A stretch of 16,891 nucleotides of DNA from contig CAZNPW010000057.1 in assembly GCA_964575185.1 (NCBI GenBank), forward strand, positions 1-16,891, read 5' to 3'. The position numbers and the translations under genes are program-made. The stretch is from CAZNPW01 sp964575185. GTDB taxonomy: Bacteria; Pseudomonadota; Alphaproteobacteria; Rhodobacterales; Rhodobacteraceae. Below are positions 1 to 7,818 of the stretch, piece by piece. The notes beneath the pieces were generated by a model, which did not search any database, was not told the DNA's origin, and saw only the letters and a program-made list of their open reading frames with translations. The stretch's first letter is position 1. Each line of letters begins with the position of its first letter.

Positions 1-833
1 CCTACCTGCAACGCTACTCCGGCGCCGTCGTGGTGGTGAAGTTCGGCGGCAACGCCATGGGCGACGACGCCGCGATGGCCGAGTTCGCGCGCGACGTGGT
101 GCTGATGCGGCAGGTCGGCGTCAACCCCGTCGTGGTCCACGGCGGCGGCCCGATGATCAACGAGATGCTGACCAAGCTCGGCATCCGAAGCACCTTCGTG
201 CGCGGCAAGCGCGTGACGACCAAGGAAACCGTGCAGGTGGTCGAGATGATCCTCTCGGGCCTCGTCAACAAGCGCATCGTGCAGGCGATCATGGACGCGG
301 GCGGCCGCGCCGTCGGCATCTCGGGCAAGGACGACGACCTGATGGTGTGCGAGGCCGACGACCCCGAACTCGGCTATGTCGGCCGCCCGGTCGAGATGAA
401 CGTCCAGGTCCTGCGCGACCTCTACAACGCCGGGATCATCCCGGTGGTGGCCCCGGTCGCGACCGGCATGGCCGACAACGAGACCTTCAACGTCAACGGC
501 GACACCGCCGCGGGCGCCATCGCCGGCGCGCTCCAGGCGGACCGGCTGCTGCTTCTCACCGACGTGGCCGGGGTCAGGGACGCCACGGGGCAGATCGTCA
601 CGCAGCTGACGCCCGAGGACGTGCGCGCGATGATCGCCGACGGCACCATCGCGGGCGGCATGATCCCCAAGACCGAAACCGCGCTCGCCGCCATCGACCA
701 GGGGGTCCGCGCCGTCACCATTCTCGACGGCCGCGTGCCGAACGCCTGCCTGGTGGAGCTGTTCACCGACGAAGGCTCGGGCAGCCAGATCCGCACCACC
801 GTCCCGCGCGTGACGCCGCGCGTCCGGCGGTGA
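1..833 (+). CDS. argB: Acetylglutamate kinase, 5' end cut off by window edge
   Basis: Phosphorylates N-acetyl-L-glutamate with ATP, the second step of arginine biosynthesis, in the cytoplasm. The reading frame is already open at base 3 (YLQRYSGAVVVVKFGG...), so the true start lies upstream; 276 residues are visible, and an estimated 10-25 are missing compared with family members of 258-300 residues. The amino-acid-kinase fold is clear: a KFGGNAM phosphate-binding loop near visible residue 13, VHGGGP near residue 44, the RGKRVTT segment, the NVNGDTAAG nucleotide/substrate loop, LLLTDVAGV, and the GGMIPK motif whose lysine contacts ATP. The TGA stop at 831-833 overlaps the GTG start of the next gene, which suggests co-translation. 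The family assignment is certain; the N-terminus cannot be judged. Confidence 0.97.
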   Translation, partial: YLQRYSGAVVVVKFGGNAMGDDAAMAEFARDVVLMRQVGVNPVVVHGGGPMINEMLTKLGIRSTFVRGKRVTTKETVQVVEMILSGLVNKRIVQAIMDAGGRAVGISGKDDDLMVCEADDPELGYVGRPVEMNVQVLRDLYNAGIIPVVAPVATGMADNETFNVNGDTAAGAIAGALQADRLLLLTDVAGVRDATGQIVTQLTPEDVRAMIADGTIAGGMIPKTETALAAIDQGVRAVTILDGRVPNACLVELFTDEGSGSQIRTTVPRVTPRVRR

Positions 834-1459
834 GCCTTGAGGGCCGGCTGGCCGACCACCGCCTGACGGTCCTCGGCGGCTTCCACCCCGGCCCCGACGA
901 CGCCACCCCGCCGGGCACGCAGACCCTGATCCTCATCGGACCGGCGGAGCCCGGCTTCTGGGCGCATCTGCAGGCGCAGCCCGAATGGGGTGGCCCGGAC
1001 CCGGTGGACCGCTGGTCGCGCCGGGTGATCGGGCGGCTCGCCTGCGACCTCGGCGCGAAGGCGCTGTTCCCCTTCGGCGGCCCGCCCTGGCACCCGTTCC
1101 AGCGCTGGGCGCTGCGCACGGGGCGCGCCTGGGAAAGCCCCGTCCGCCTGCTGGTGCAGGCCGACCAGGGCCTGATGGTCAGCTTCCGCGGCGCCCTCGC
1201 CCTGCGCGAAAGGGTCGACCTACCCCCGCCCGCCCGAAAACCCTGCGACAGTTGCGCCGAAAAACCCTGTCTGTCGGCCTGCCCGCCCCGCGCTTTGACC
1301 GCGCAGGGCTACGACCTGCCCGCCTGCCACGCCTTCCTCGACACCGCGCCGCCCTGCATGACCCGGGGCTGCGCGGTCCGCCGCGCTTGCCCCCTGTCGC
1401 AGGCCCATGCAAGACTGCCCGACCAGTCGGCCTATCACATGAGGCAGTTCCACCGATGA
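830..1459 (+). CDS. Ferredoxin-like iron-sulfur protein of unknown role
   Basis: A 209-residue protein that starts at GTG 830, inside the argB stop (GTGA overlap), and ends in an ATGA overlap with the next gene. The start is chosen from this coupling and because protein-like sequence begins there. The C-terminal third holds eight cysteines in two groups: C139-x2-C142-x4-C147-x3-C151-P and C166-x9-C176-x4-C181-x5-C187-P. Each group resembles a [4Fe-4S] site like those at the C-terminus of QueG-type proteins, but the spacing departs from the standard CxxCxxCxxxCP. The N-terminal half has no motif I recognise; it is rich in Trp, Pro and Gly (GPAEPGFWAHL, FPFGGPPWHPFQRW). No signal peptide or membrane segment is visible, so it is probably cytoplasmic. 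An electron-transfer role is inferred from the cysteines only, and nothing visible ties it to arginine synthesis. Confidence 0.8.
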   Translation: MSLEGRLADHRLTVLGGFHPGPDDATPPGTQTLILIGPAEPGFWAHLQAQPEWGGPDPVDRWSRRVIGRLACDLGAKALFPFGGPPWHPFQRWALRTGRAWESPVRLLVQADQGLMVSFRGALALRERVDLPPPARKPCDSCAEKPCLSACPPRALTAQGYDLPACHAFLDTAPPCMTRGCAVRRACPLSQAHARLPDQSAYHMRQFHR

Positions 1460-1956
1460 AGCGCCTGATCCTGACGCGCCACGCCAAGTCCGCCTGGGAC
1501 GACCCCGCGCTGTCCGACCACGACCGGCCGCTGAACGACCGCGGCCGCGCCGCCGCCGCCGACCTCGGCACCTGGCTCGCGAGCCGCGGACACGTCCCCG
1601 ACCTCGTCCTGTGCAGTGATGCGCTGCGCACGCGAAAGACCTGGGCCGGCCTCGCCCCCGCCCTGCCCGGCAGCCCGGTGGTGGAGCTGAAGCCGGCGCT
1701 CTACCACGCGGGGCCGGACGTGATGCTCGCCGTCCTGCGCCACGCCCGCGGCGACAGGGTGATGATGATCGGCCACAACCCCGGCATCGCCGAGTTCGCC
1801 GCCCGCATCCTGGCCAGGCCCCCGGCCAGCGCCGACTTCGCGCACTACCCCACCGGCGCGACCCTGGTGGTGGAGTTCGCGACCGACTGGCCGCAGGTGG
1901 ACTGGCACCAGGGCAGCGCCGTCGACTTCATCGTCCCGAAAGAGCTCGCAGCATGA
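1456..1956 (+). CDS. SixA-type histidine phosphatase
   Basis: A 166-residue member of the histidine phosphatase (phosphoglycerate mutase-like) superfamily, close to SixA, which in E. coli removes phosphate from phosphohistidine in phosphotransfer proteins. The N-terminus LILTRHAKSAW carries the catalytic R8-H9 pair; the RHAKS form is typical of SixA. Other supports are the DRPLNDRGR segment (about 23-31), the SDALRTRKTW segment (54-63) and the second catalytic histidine in MIGHNPG (H107). The length matches small SixA proteins. ATG 1456 overlaps the preceding TGA (ATGA), and the TGA at 1954-1956 overlaps the following ATG in the same way. The physiological substrate here is unknown; phosphohistidine phosphatase is inferred from the family. 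Confidence 0.9.
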   Translation: MKRLILTRHAKSAWDDPALSDHDRPLNDRGRAAAADLGTWLASRGHVPDLVLCSDALRTRKTWAGLAPALPGSPVVELKPALYHAGPDVMLAVLRHARGDRVMMIGHNPGIAEFAARILARPPASADFAHYPTGATLVVEFATDWPQVDWHQGSAVDFIVPKELAA

Positions 1957-2123
1957 CCGACTACGGCAAATCCGGCAGCCACAAGACCGCCCGCGACGCG
2001 ACCCGCCAGAAGGACCCGGGGAAGCCGCCCGCGGCCAAGAAGGGCAGCACCAAGGCCAACCCGCGCACGCCGCTGTCGAAGGACGAGCTGGTGGCCCGCC
2101 TGAAGGCCCGCAAGCCGGACTGA
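1953..2123 (+). CDS. Small basic protein, 56 residues, hypothetical
   Basis: A short reading frame whose ATG overlaps the sixA-like stop by four bases (ATGA), continuing the coupled run that begins in argB. It encodes 56 residues. The N-terminal two thirds is polar, rich in Lys, Pro and Gly, and looks disordered (MTDYGKSGSHKTARDATRQK, then KPPAAKK). The last ~17 residues (PLSKDELVARLKARKPD) could form an amphipathic helix. There is no signal peptide, cysteine or membrane segment. I do not recognise a family. Support comes from the tight overlap, GC-rich third positions like its neighbours, and the absence of any competing gene. Binding to nucleic acid or an acidic partner would fit the charge but is a guess. 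Confidence 0.65.
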   Translation: MTDYGKSGSHKTARDATRQKDPGKPPAAKKGSTKANPRTPLSKDELVARLKARKPD

Positions 2124-2128
2124 CCCCG

Positions 2129-2242
2129 GCCCCTCTCCCCCGTCCCCTCTCCCGGGGGAGAGGGGAGGCGCGCGCCCGCGAGCGCCGCGCCAAGGGGCAA
2201 GGTCACCCCTCTCCCGTGGGAGAGGAGCGGGGGGAGAGGGGC
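2129..2242. repeat. Nested inverted-repeat element in a convergent junction
   Basis: The space between the 56-residue gene and bztD is almost wholly a repeat built from variants of CCCCTCTCCC. The outer arms are GCCCCTCTCCCCC (2129-2141) and its exact reverse complement (2230-2242). Inside lie two smaller hairpins: TCCCCTCTCCC / GGGAGAGGGGA with a 2-base gap (2143-2153 and 2156-2166), and CCTCTCCC / GGGAGAGG with a GT gap (2208-2215 and 2218-2225). The middle (2167-2205) is GC-rich. No reading frame is evident. It looks like a REP/MITE-type extragenic palindrome. Lying between converging genes, it could stop or protect transcripts from both sides, although it has no T-run. The structure is seen directly; the family and role are inferred. 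Confidence 0.8.
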
Positions 2243-2251
2243 AAGCCCCCC

Positions 2252-3016
<765 letters not shown>

Positions 3017-3025
3017 AGGACCTCC

Positions 3026-4465
3026 TCAGCGGTTGTCGGTTTTCAGCTTCTGCTCCAGATACATCGAATAGCGCGACATGCCGAAGCAGATGACGAAGAA
3101 GATGGCCCCCACGAACAGGTAGGGCTCCCAGTAGATGCCCTTCCAGGCGATGTCGGCGCGGATGATCTGCGTCACCCCCCGCAGCGGGTCGAGAAGCGCC
3201 ACGAAGCTGACCAGCGTGGTGTCCTTGAACAGCCCGATGAACGTGCCCACGATCCCGGGGATCGACACCTTCAGCGCCTGCGGCATGATGATGTGCCGCT
3301 GCGCCTGCCAGTAGTCGAGGCCCAGCGCATCCGCCGCCTCGTACTGCCCGCGCGGCAGCGACGCGAGGCCGCCGCGGATCACCTCGGCCAGGTAGGCCGC
3401 GGCGAAGAAGGTGACCAGGATCATCACCCGCAGGATCGCGTCGAACTTCGTCCCCGGCGGCATGAAATAGAGCAGCACCAGCGCGGCGAAGAACAGAAGC
3501 GTGATGAGCGGCACGCCCCGCACGAACTCGATGAACCCCACCGACAGCGTCTTGACCACCGGCATGTCCGACTGCCGACCGAGCGCGAGCAGGATGCCGA
3601 GCGGCAGGCTGAAGGTGATCGCCGTGACGCCGATGGTGATGGCCAGCAGGAAACCGCCGAACTCGTCCGACGGGATGAAGGGCAGGCCCCAGGGCATGAA
3701 CCGCTCCAGCTCCGCCGTCAGCCAGCGGTCGAGGAACAGCCAGTAGAGCACCGCCGCGACCAGCCCCAGGCCCGCCGCCACCGGCACGCCGACCACCCGC
3801 TGCGCCAGGCGATAGACCGCGACCAGCACCCCGAAGCCCGCCACCGCCACCAGCGTCAGCCAGATCGACCCGCCCCACAGAAGGAAGAAGGTGATCGCGG
3901 GGAAGGCGACGGTGAACCACCACAGCCGCCCCGGCGCGCGCAGCGCGACCAGCGCGAGGCCCGCCACGATCGCCAGCCCCGCCACGGTCGCCGCCACCGG
4001 CGCACCCGCGAGCGGCAGCGTCACCCCGACATAGGCGAAGACGATGCCCAGGATCACCAGGACGCTGCGGGGCCGGTCGGCGAACAGGATCGGCGCCAGC
4101 GCCGCGAACAGCAGCCCGAAGGCGAGCGTCGGGCGCCAGTAGGCCGCGACCGGATACAGCCCGAAGATGAACTGGTTCCACCGCTCGCGCAGCATGGCAA
4201 AGCACGCGCCCGTCGCACCTTCGCCGAACTCGGCGATCACCCGCGTGCGGCACTCGCCCAGCGATGTCGCCGTCCACTGCGCGCGCAGGAGCCACGGCAC
4301 GATGGCCGACAGCGCATACCAGAGGGCGATCAGCCCGATCACCGTCAGCACCGCGTTCAGCGGCGTGGAGAACAGGTTCTCGCGCAGCCACCTGACCCAG
4401 CCGCGCTCGGTCGCGGGCGGGGCCTGCGGCGGCAGCATCCGGTCGCGGACGAAGGCGTCGCGCAT
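3026..4465 (-). CDS. bztC: Amino-acid ABC transporter permease
   Basis: One of two membrane subunits forming the channel of the Bzt glutamate/glutamine/aspartate/asparagine importer. 479 residues, about twice the ~230 of a simple HisQ/M permease. A long N-terminal part has one membrane segment (about 35-60), a probably periplasmic stretch with two cysteines (ECRTRV and ACFAML, perhaps a disulfide), and extra hydrophobic segments in the middle. The C-terminal ~210 residues are the standard permease core. They carry the EAA loop that docks to the ATPase (AEVIRGGLASLPRGQYEAADALG, split here as AEVIRGGLASLPRG then QYEAADALG), followed by IIMPQALKVSIPG. Enlarged permeases of this kind are known in the Bzt/Aap group. 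It starts at ATG 4465, 3 bases after the bztB stop, with AAGGAG upstream inside bztB. Confidence 0.93.
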   Translation of the reverse strand: MRDAFVRDRMLPPQAPPATERGWVRWLRENLFSTPLNAVLTVIGLIALWYALSAIVPWLLRAQWTATSLGECRTRVIAEFGEGATGACFAMLRERWNQFIFGLYPVAAYWRPTLAFGLLFAALAPILFADRPRSVLVILGIVFAYVGVTLPLAGAPVAATVAGLAIVAGLALVALRAPGRLWWFTVAFPAITFFLLWGGSIWLTLVAVAGFGVLVAVYRLAQRVVGVPVAAGLGLVAAVLYWLFLDRWLTAELERFMPWGLPFIPSDEFGGFLLAITIGVTAITFSLPLGILLALGRQSDMPVVKTLSVGFIEFVRGVPLITLLFFAALVLLYFMPPGTKFDAILRVMILVTFFAAAYLAEVIRGGLASLPRGQYEAADALGLDYWQAQRHIIMPQALKVSIPGIVGTFIGLFKDTTLVSFVALLDPLRGVTQIIRADIAWKGIYWEPYLFVGAIFFVICFGMSRYSMYLEQKLKTDNR

Positions 4466-4468
4466 CGC

Positions 4469-5752
4469 TCAGCGCTCCTTCAGCTGGACGGATCGGTTGT
4501 AGAAGTTCATCACGCTCGAGATCATCAGGCTGATCGTCAGGTAGATCGCCATCATCAAGAGCATGCACTCGAGCTCGCGCCCCGTCTGGTTCAGCGTGAT
4601 CCCGCCCAGCGTGCCGCGCAGGTCGACGTAAGAGACCGCGAGGCCGAGCGAGGTGTTCTTCGTCAGGTTCAGGAACTGGCTGATCAGCGGCGGGATGATG
4701 ACGCGCAGCGCCTGCGGCAGGATGATCAGGTTCATCGTCCGGTTCGGCCGCATCCCCAGCGCGAAGGACGCCTCGGACTGGCCCTTGCTGACGGCGAGGA
4801 TGCCCGCCCGCACGATCTCGGCGATGAAGGCCCCGGTATACAGCGACAGCGCGACCAGCATGGCGATGAACGACGGCTGGATCAGGATTCCGCCGGTGAA
4901 GTTGAACCGCGTCAGCGTCGGATAGTCCAGATAGAAGCCGAGCGTCCACAGAAGCACGACGGTCGGCGCGAACAGGATCAGCAGCGACTGCCACCAGGTC
5001 GTCGGCCGCACGCCCGTCTCCTCCTGCACCGCGCGCGCCCGGGCGCGCAGTCGGCCGTTGGCCCAGAGACTGCCCCCGATCACCGCCACCACCGCCAGCA
5101 GCGTCAGGTTCAGCGTCAGGCCCGCGAACGACACCGTGCCGAGGCCGCGCTCGAACATCCCCCAGGGCATGAACAGGCCGCGGTTCGTCACCGCGACCGA
5201 CCCGGCGATCATGCTGGCGGCGGGCGGGGTGCCGGCCGCCAGCATCTCGTCGGTCACGCGGAAGGCGTTCGGGGCCGGCGCGATCTCGGTCAGCGGCACG
5301 AAGATGAACAGGATCCACAGCAGCAGCGGCACGTTGCGGAAGATCTCGACGTAGACCGTCATGATCCGCGCGATCAGCCAGTTGCGGCTCAGCCGCAGCA
5401 CGCCGACCGCGACCCCGATGATCGTGGCGAAGATGCAGCCGAAGAACGCCAGCACCAGCGTGTTGACGAGGCCCACCAGCAGCGCGCGGAAATGGCTGTC
5501 GTCGTTGTTATAGGGGATCAGCGTCTGCTCGATGTCGTAGCCCGCGCGCGACCACAGGAAGGCGTAGCTGAAGCTGCGGCCCTGCGCCGCGAGGTTCTGC
5601 GCCACGTTGTTCAAGAGCCACGACACCGCCAGGCCGAACAGCAGCAGCACGATGACCTGGATGGTCAGCGCGCGGAACCGCGTGTCGTAGACGAGCATCG
5701 AAAGCCGAAAGTCGTTCTTCGGCGTGTCGGTGGCCATGGCCATGCGTGGCAT
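4469..5752 (-). CDS. bztB: Amino-acid ABC transporter permease
   Basis: The other membrane subunit of the Bzt importer, partner of BztC. 427 residues. A first membrane segment (about 30-48, IQVIVLLLFGLAVSWLL) is followed by a polar, probably periplasmic stretch. The permease core starts with VNTLVLAFFGCIFATIIGV (97-115) and VYVEIFRNVPLLLWILFIF. The EAA loop reads AEIVRAGILAVSKG then QSEASFALGM, followed by LIILPQALRVIIPP. A hydrophilic insertion containing ARARAVQEETG sits mid-protein, as is usual for the enlarged Bzt/Aap permeases. Three Met codons lie close together (5752, 5743, 5737). The first is taken because a weak purine-rich site (AGGGG) precedes it, but the other two cannot be excluded. 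A 104-base gap with a stem-loop separates it from bztA. Confidence 0.93.
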   Translation of the reverse strand: MPRMAMATDTPKNDFRLSMLVYDTRFRALTIQVIVLLLFGLAVSWLLNNVAQNLAAQGRSFSYAFLWSRAGYDIEQTLIPYNNDDSHFRALLVGLVNTLVLAFFGCIFATIIGVAVGVLRLSRNWLIARIMTVYVEIFRNVPLLLWILFIFVPLTEIAPAPNAFRVTDEMLAAGTPPAASMIAGSVAVTNRGLFMPWGMFERGLGTVSFAGLTLNLTLLAVVAVIGGSLWANGRLRARARAVQEETGVRPTTWWQSLLILFAPTVVLLWTLGFYLDYPTLTRFNFTGGILIQPSFIAMLVALSLYTGAFIAEIVRAGILAVSKGQSEASFALGMRPNRTMNLIILPQALRVIIPPLISQFLNLTKNTSLGLAVSYVDLRGTLGGITLNQTGRELECMLLMMAIYLTISLMISSVMNFYNRSVQLKER

Positions 5753-5818
5753 CCCCTGTCGTCCCCGATGGCCGGTTCACCGGCTCTGTCGGCGCTGCGC
5801 CGCCCGGGTCAATGGATT

Positions 5819-5849
5819 GGCCGGGCGCGGGTCGTTCCCGCGCCCGGCC
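5819..5849 (-). other. Intercistronic stem-loop between bztA and bztB
   Basis: A perfect 13-bp inverted repeat, GGCCGGGCGCGGG (5819-5831) and CCCGCGCCCGGCC (5837-5849), with a 5-base loop. It starts 7 bases after the bztA stop and has no T-run. Stem-loops here in binding-protein transporter operons commonly protect the 3' end of the binding-protein message and reduce read-through, giving excess binding protein over membrane subunits. That role is inferred; the repeat itself is read directly. Confidence 0.75.
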
Positions 5850-5856
5850 GGTGGCG

Positions 5857-6876
5857 TCAGCGGAAGGGGGCCGCGTATTGCAGGCCGCCCTGCGTCCACA
5901 GCGCGTTCAGGCCGCGCGCCAGCCCGATCGGGGTCGAGGTGCCGATGTTGGCCTCGAACACCTCTCCGTAGTTGCCGACGGCCGCGATCGCCTGCTTGGC
6001 GAAGGCGTTGTCGAGCCCGATCTTCATGCCCATGTCGCCCTCAACCCCCAGCAGGCGGCGGACTTCCGGGTCGGTGGTGCTGGCCTCGACCTCGGCGATG
6101 TTCGCCTGGGTGATGCCCTTCTCCTCGGCGATCAGCAGCGCGTTCAGCGTCCAGCGGACGATGTCGCCCCAGTTGTTGTCGCCGTGCCGCACCACCGGGC
6201 CGAGCGGTTCCTTCGAGATGATCTCGGGCAGGATGACGTGGTTGGCGGCATCGGGGAAGGTCGCGCGGGTGGCCGCCAGGCCCGAGGCGTCGGTCGTGTA
6301 GGCGTCGCAGGCCCCGGCCAGGTATTGCCGCGAGCCTTCGGTGTCGTCGGCGACGTTGACCGCGGTGTAGGTCATGTTGTTGGCCTTGAAGTAGTCGGTC
6401 AGGTTCAGCTCGGTCGTGGTGCCGGTCTGGACGCAGATGGTCGCGCCGTCCAGTTCCTTGGCCGAGGTCACGCCGAGGTCCTTCTTCACCATGAAGCCCT
6501 GGCCGTCATAGTAGTTCACCCCGGCCCAGTCGAAGGCCAGTTCGGTGTCGCGGCTGAAGGTCCAGGTGGAGTTGCGGACCAGAAGGTCGACCTCGCCCGA
6601 GGACAGGGCGGTGAACCGCGTCTCGCCGGTCAGCGGCACGAAGCGCACCTTGTCGGGGTCGTTGAAGATCGCGGCGGCGACGGCGCGGCACAGCGCCACG
6701 TCGAAGCCCGACCAGACGCCGTTCGCGTCCGGCGCGCCGAAGCCCGTCAGGCCGGTGTTCGACCCGCACAAAAGCTCGCCCCGCGCCTTCACCGCCTCGA
6801 GCGTCGCTTGCGCCGAGGCCGCGCCGGCCAGCATGGCGGTCGCGGTGACTGCGCCAAGGATCACGGACGTTTTCAT
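5857..6876 (-). CDS. bztA: Periplasmic amino-acid-binding protein of ABC importer
   Basis: Periplasmic receptor that captures glutamate, glutamine, aspartate or asparagine and delivers it to BztBC. 339 residues, typical of the Bzt/AapJ group. It has a signal peptide (MKTSVILGAVTATAMLAGAA, cleavage likely after ASA at residue 22), then the mature domain RGELLCGSNTGLTGFGAPD (33-50). Further family marks are WSGFDVALCRAVAAAIF, RNSTWTFSRDTEL (101-113), VQTGTTTELNLTDYF (149-163) and the hinge/lobe-2 segment RHGDNNWGDIVRW. The start at 6876 is set by the signal peptide and by GAGG five bases upstream; the frame continues in-frame upstream to 7017, but that extension is not protein-like. It is first in the operon. 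Specificity is taken from the family. Confidence 0.94.
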   Translation of the reverse strand: MKTSVILGAVTATAMLAGAASAQATLEAVKARGELLCGSNTGLTGFGAPDANGVWSGFDVALCRAVAAAIFNDPDKVRFVPLTGETRFTALSSGEVDLLVRNSTWTFSRDTELAFDWAGVNYYDGQGFMVKKDLGVTSAKELDGATICVQTGTTTELNLTDYFKANNMTYTAVNVADDTEGSRQYLAGACDAYTTDASGLAATRATFPDAANHVILPEIISKEPLGPVVRHGDNNWGDIVRWTLNALLIAEEKGITQANIAEVEASTTDPEVRRLLGVEGDMGMKIGLDNAFAKQAIAAVGNYGEVFEANIGTSTPIGLARGLNALWTQGGLQYAAPFR

Positions 6877-6895
6877 TGTTACCTCATCCTGAAGG

Positions 6896-6923
6896 CCGCC
6901 CGTCTGACGCGGGCGGGGTTTTT
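6896..6923. promoter_or_regulatory. Hairpin in the bztA leader; terminator-like on plus strand
   Basis: CCGCCCG (6896-6902) pairs with CGGGCGG (6910-6916) around a 7-base loop, followed on the plus strand by GG and five Ts (6919-6923). On the minus strand this is a leader hairpin lying 20-40 bases before the bztA start. On the plus strand it has the shape of an intrinsic terminator, although no plus-strand gene is seen upstream of it. It may block antisense transcription into the 3' flank of the ATP12 gene, or affect the bztA leader. The structure is seen; the role is open. Confidence 0.5.
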
Positions 6924-6958
6924 GTGACAGCCCCGCGACGGATCGCAGAGGCGTGGGT

Positions 6959-6987
6959 GATTTAGAAGGGTCGCCCCCGTCTGGCAA
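6959..6987 (-). promoter_or_regulatory. Candidate bztA promoter
   Basis: On the minus strand TTGCCA (plus positions 6982-6987) and TAAATC (6959-6964) are separated by 17 bases. The first element matches the -35 consensus at five of six positions; the second is a weak -10. This would give a leader of about 75 bases containing the hairpin at 6896-6916. An alternative -35 (TTGACC, plus positions 7012-7017) lies further upstream, with only a poor -10 (TCAACT). Neither is proven. Confidence 0.3.
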
Positions 6988-7107
6988 CAGTTGAGGCAGG
7001 CCGCAACGCCCGGTCAAGCATCCGTTTCACGGAAGGGAAAGATCACGCGAAACCATGGGTTTGGCGCGGATTCTGCGCATTCGCGACGGGCCCTGCCGAA
7101 AATCCGG

Positions 7108-7818
7108 TCACGATTGTGACCGGCACAATGCCCAGAATCGCCCCGCATGCCGCAACGCGGCGTGACGCCGCGCCGCAGCGTCGCCCGCCTCGTCGTCGGT
7201 GCCCCAGACCTCGGCCTGCCAGTCCTCGTCGATCCGGCTCAGGCGCCAGGCCTCGTCCACGGACAGCCGACCCTCCGCGACGGCCAGCCCCAGCACCAGC
7301 GATCCCGTCAGCGCCACAAGATCGTGCGCCGCGGTCAGCTCGAACGGCGTCATCGCCGCCAGGCGCGCCCGCAGGCGCCCCAGCGCGCCCGCGTCCTGCG
7401 CCACCGGCACCACCCCCGCGGTCACCGCCAGCCGCGCGCCGAACCGCGCCGCCGCCCAGTCGAGCAGCCCGTCCCATGCCGCCTGCCGCGCGACCAGCCC
7501 CGCCGGGCCCTCGGCGCGGTAGCACAGAAGGTCGGTCCCGCCATAGGCCGCGAGCGCCTCCACCACCTCGGCGAACTGCGGCGTCACCTTGTCGAGGGCC
7601 GCGTTGGCCGACCGGGTGACGGGCATCGTCGCGGGGTCGACCGCGCCCCGCTGCGCGTCCCACTCCGCCGCCGCCGCCTGCGCCATCGCTTGCGTCGGCA
7701 GCACGAAGGCGGCCTTCGCGGGGGTGCGCACCGCCCGCTCGTCCAGCTGCACGGTCCACCCGCCCGCGGCGGCTTCGGCCGTCGCGGCCGTCCAGAACCG
7801 CTTTGCCGCCCAGGTCAC
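7108..7818 (-). CDS. ATP12 family F1-ATPase assembly chaperone
   Basis: A 236-residue ATP12-type protein. In mitochondria ATP12 binds the F1 alpha subunit and prevents its aggregation during ATP synthase assembly; alphaproteobacteria carry homologues thought to do the same in the cytoplasm. The N-terminus KRFWTAATAEAAAGGWTVQL, then DERAVRTPAKAAFVLPT (26-42) and AAAAEWDAQRGAVDPATMPV (48-67), is characteristic, as are TDLLCYRAEGP (95-105) and SRIDEDWQAEVWGTDDE near the C-terminus (194-210). The GTG start at 7818 overlaps the TGA of the pseudouridine synthase gene (GTGA), so it is translationally coupled. It is the last gene of its run; 231 bases separate it from bztA. No clear terminator is visible after it. 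Confidence 0.92.
   Translation of the reverse strand: MTWAAKRFWTAATAEAAAGGWTVQLDERAVRTPAKAAFVLPTQAMAQAAAAEWDAQRGAVDPATMPVTRSANAALDKVTPQFAEVVEALAAYGGTDLLCYRAEGPAGLVARQAAWDGLLDWAAARFGARLAVTAGVVPVAQDAGALGRLRARLAAMTPFELTAAHDLVALTGSLVLGLAVAEGRLSVDEAWRLSRIDEDWQAEVWGTDDEAGDAAARRHAALRHAGRFWALCRSQS

Noticed and set aside
5857..7017. bztA starting at 7017
   Set aside because: The extra 47 residues precede a normal signal peptide, cover the leader hairpin and candidate promoter, and are not protein-like.
7043..7107. A small gene or terminator after the ATP12 chaperone gene
   Set aside because: The only open frame is an out-of-frame shadow of the chaperone gene. The GTTTC/GAAAC pairing there is too short and lacks a T-run.
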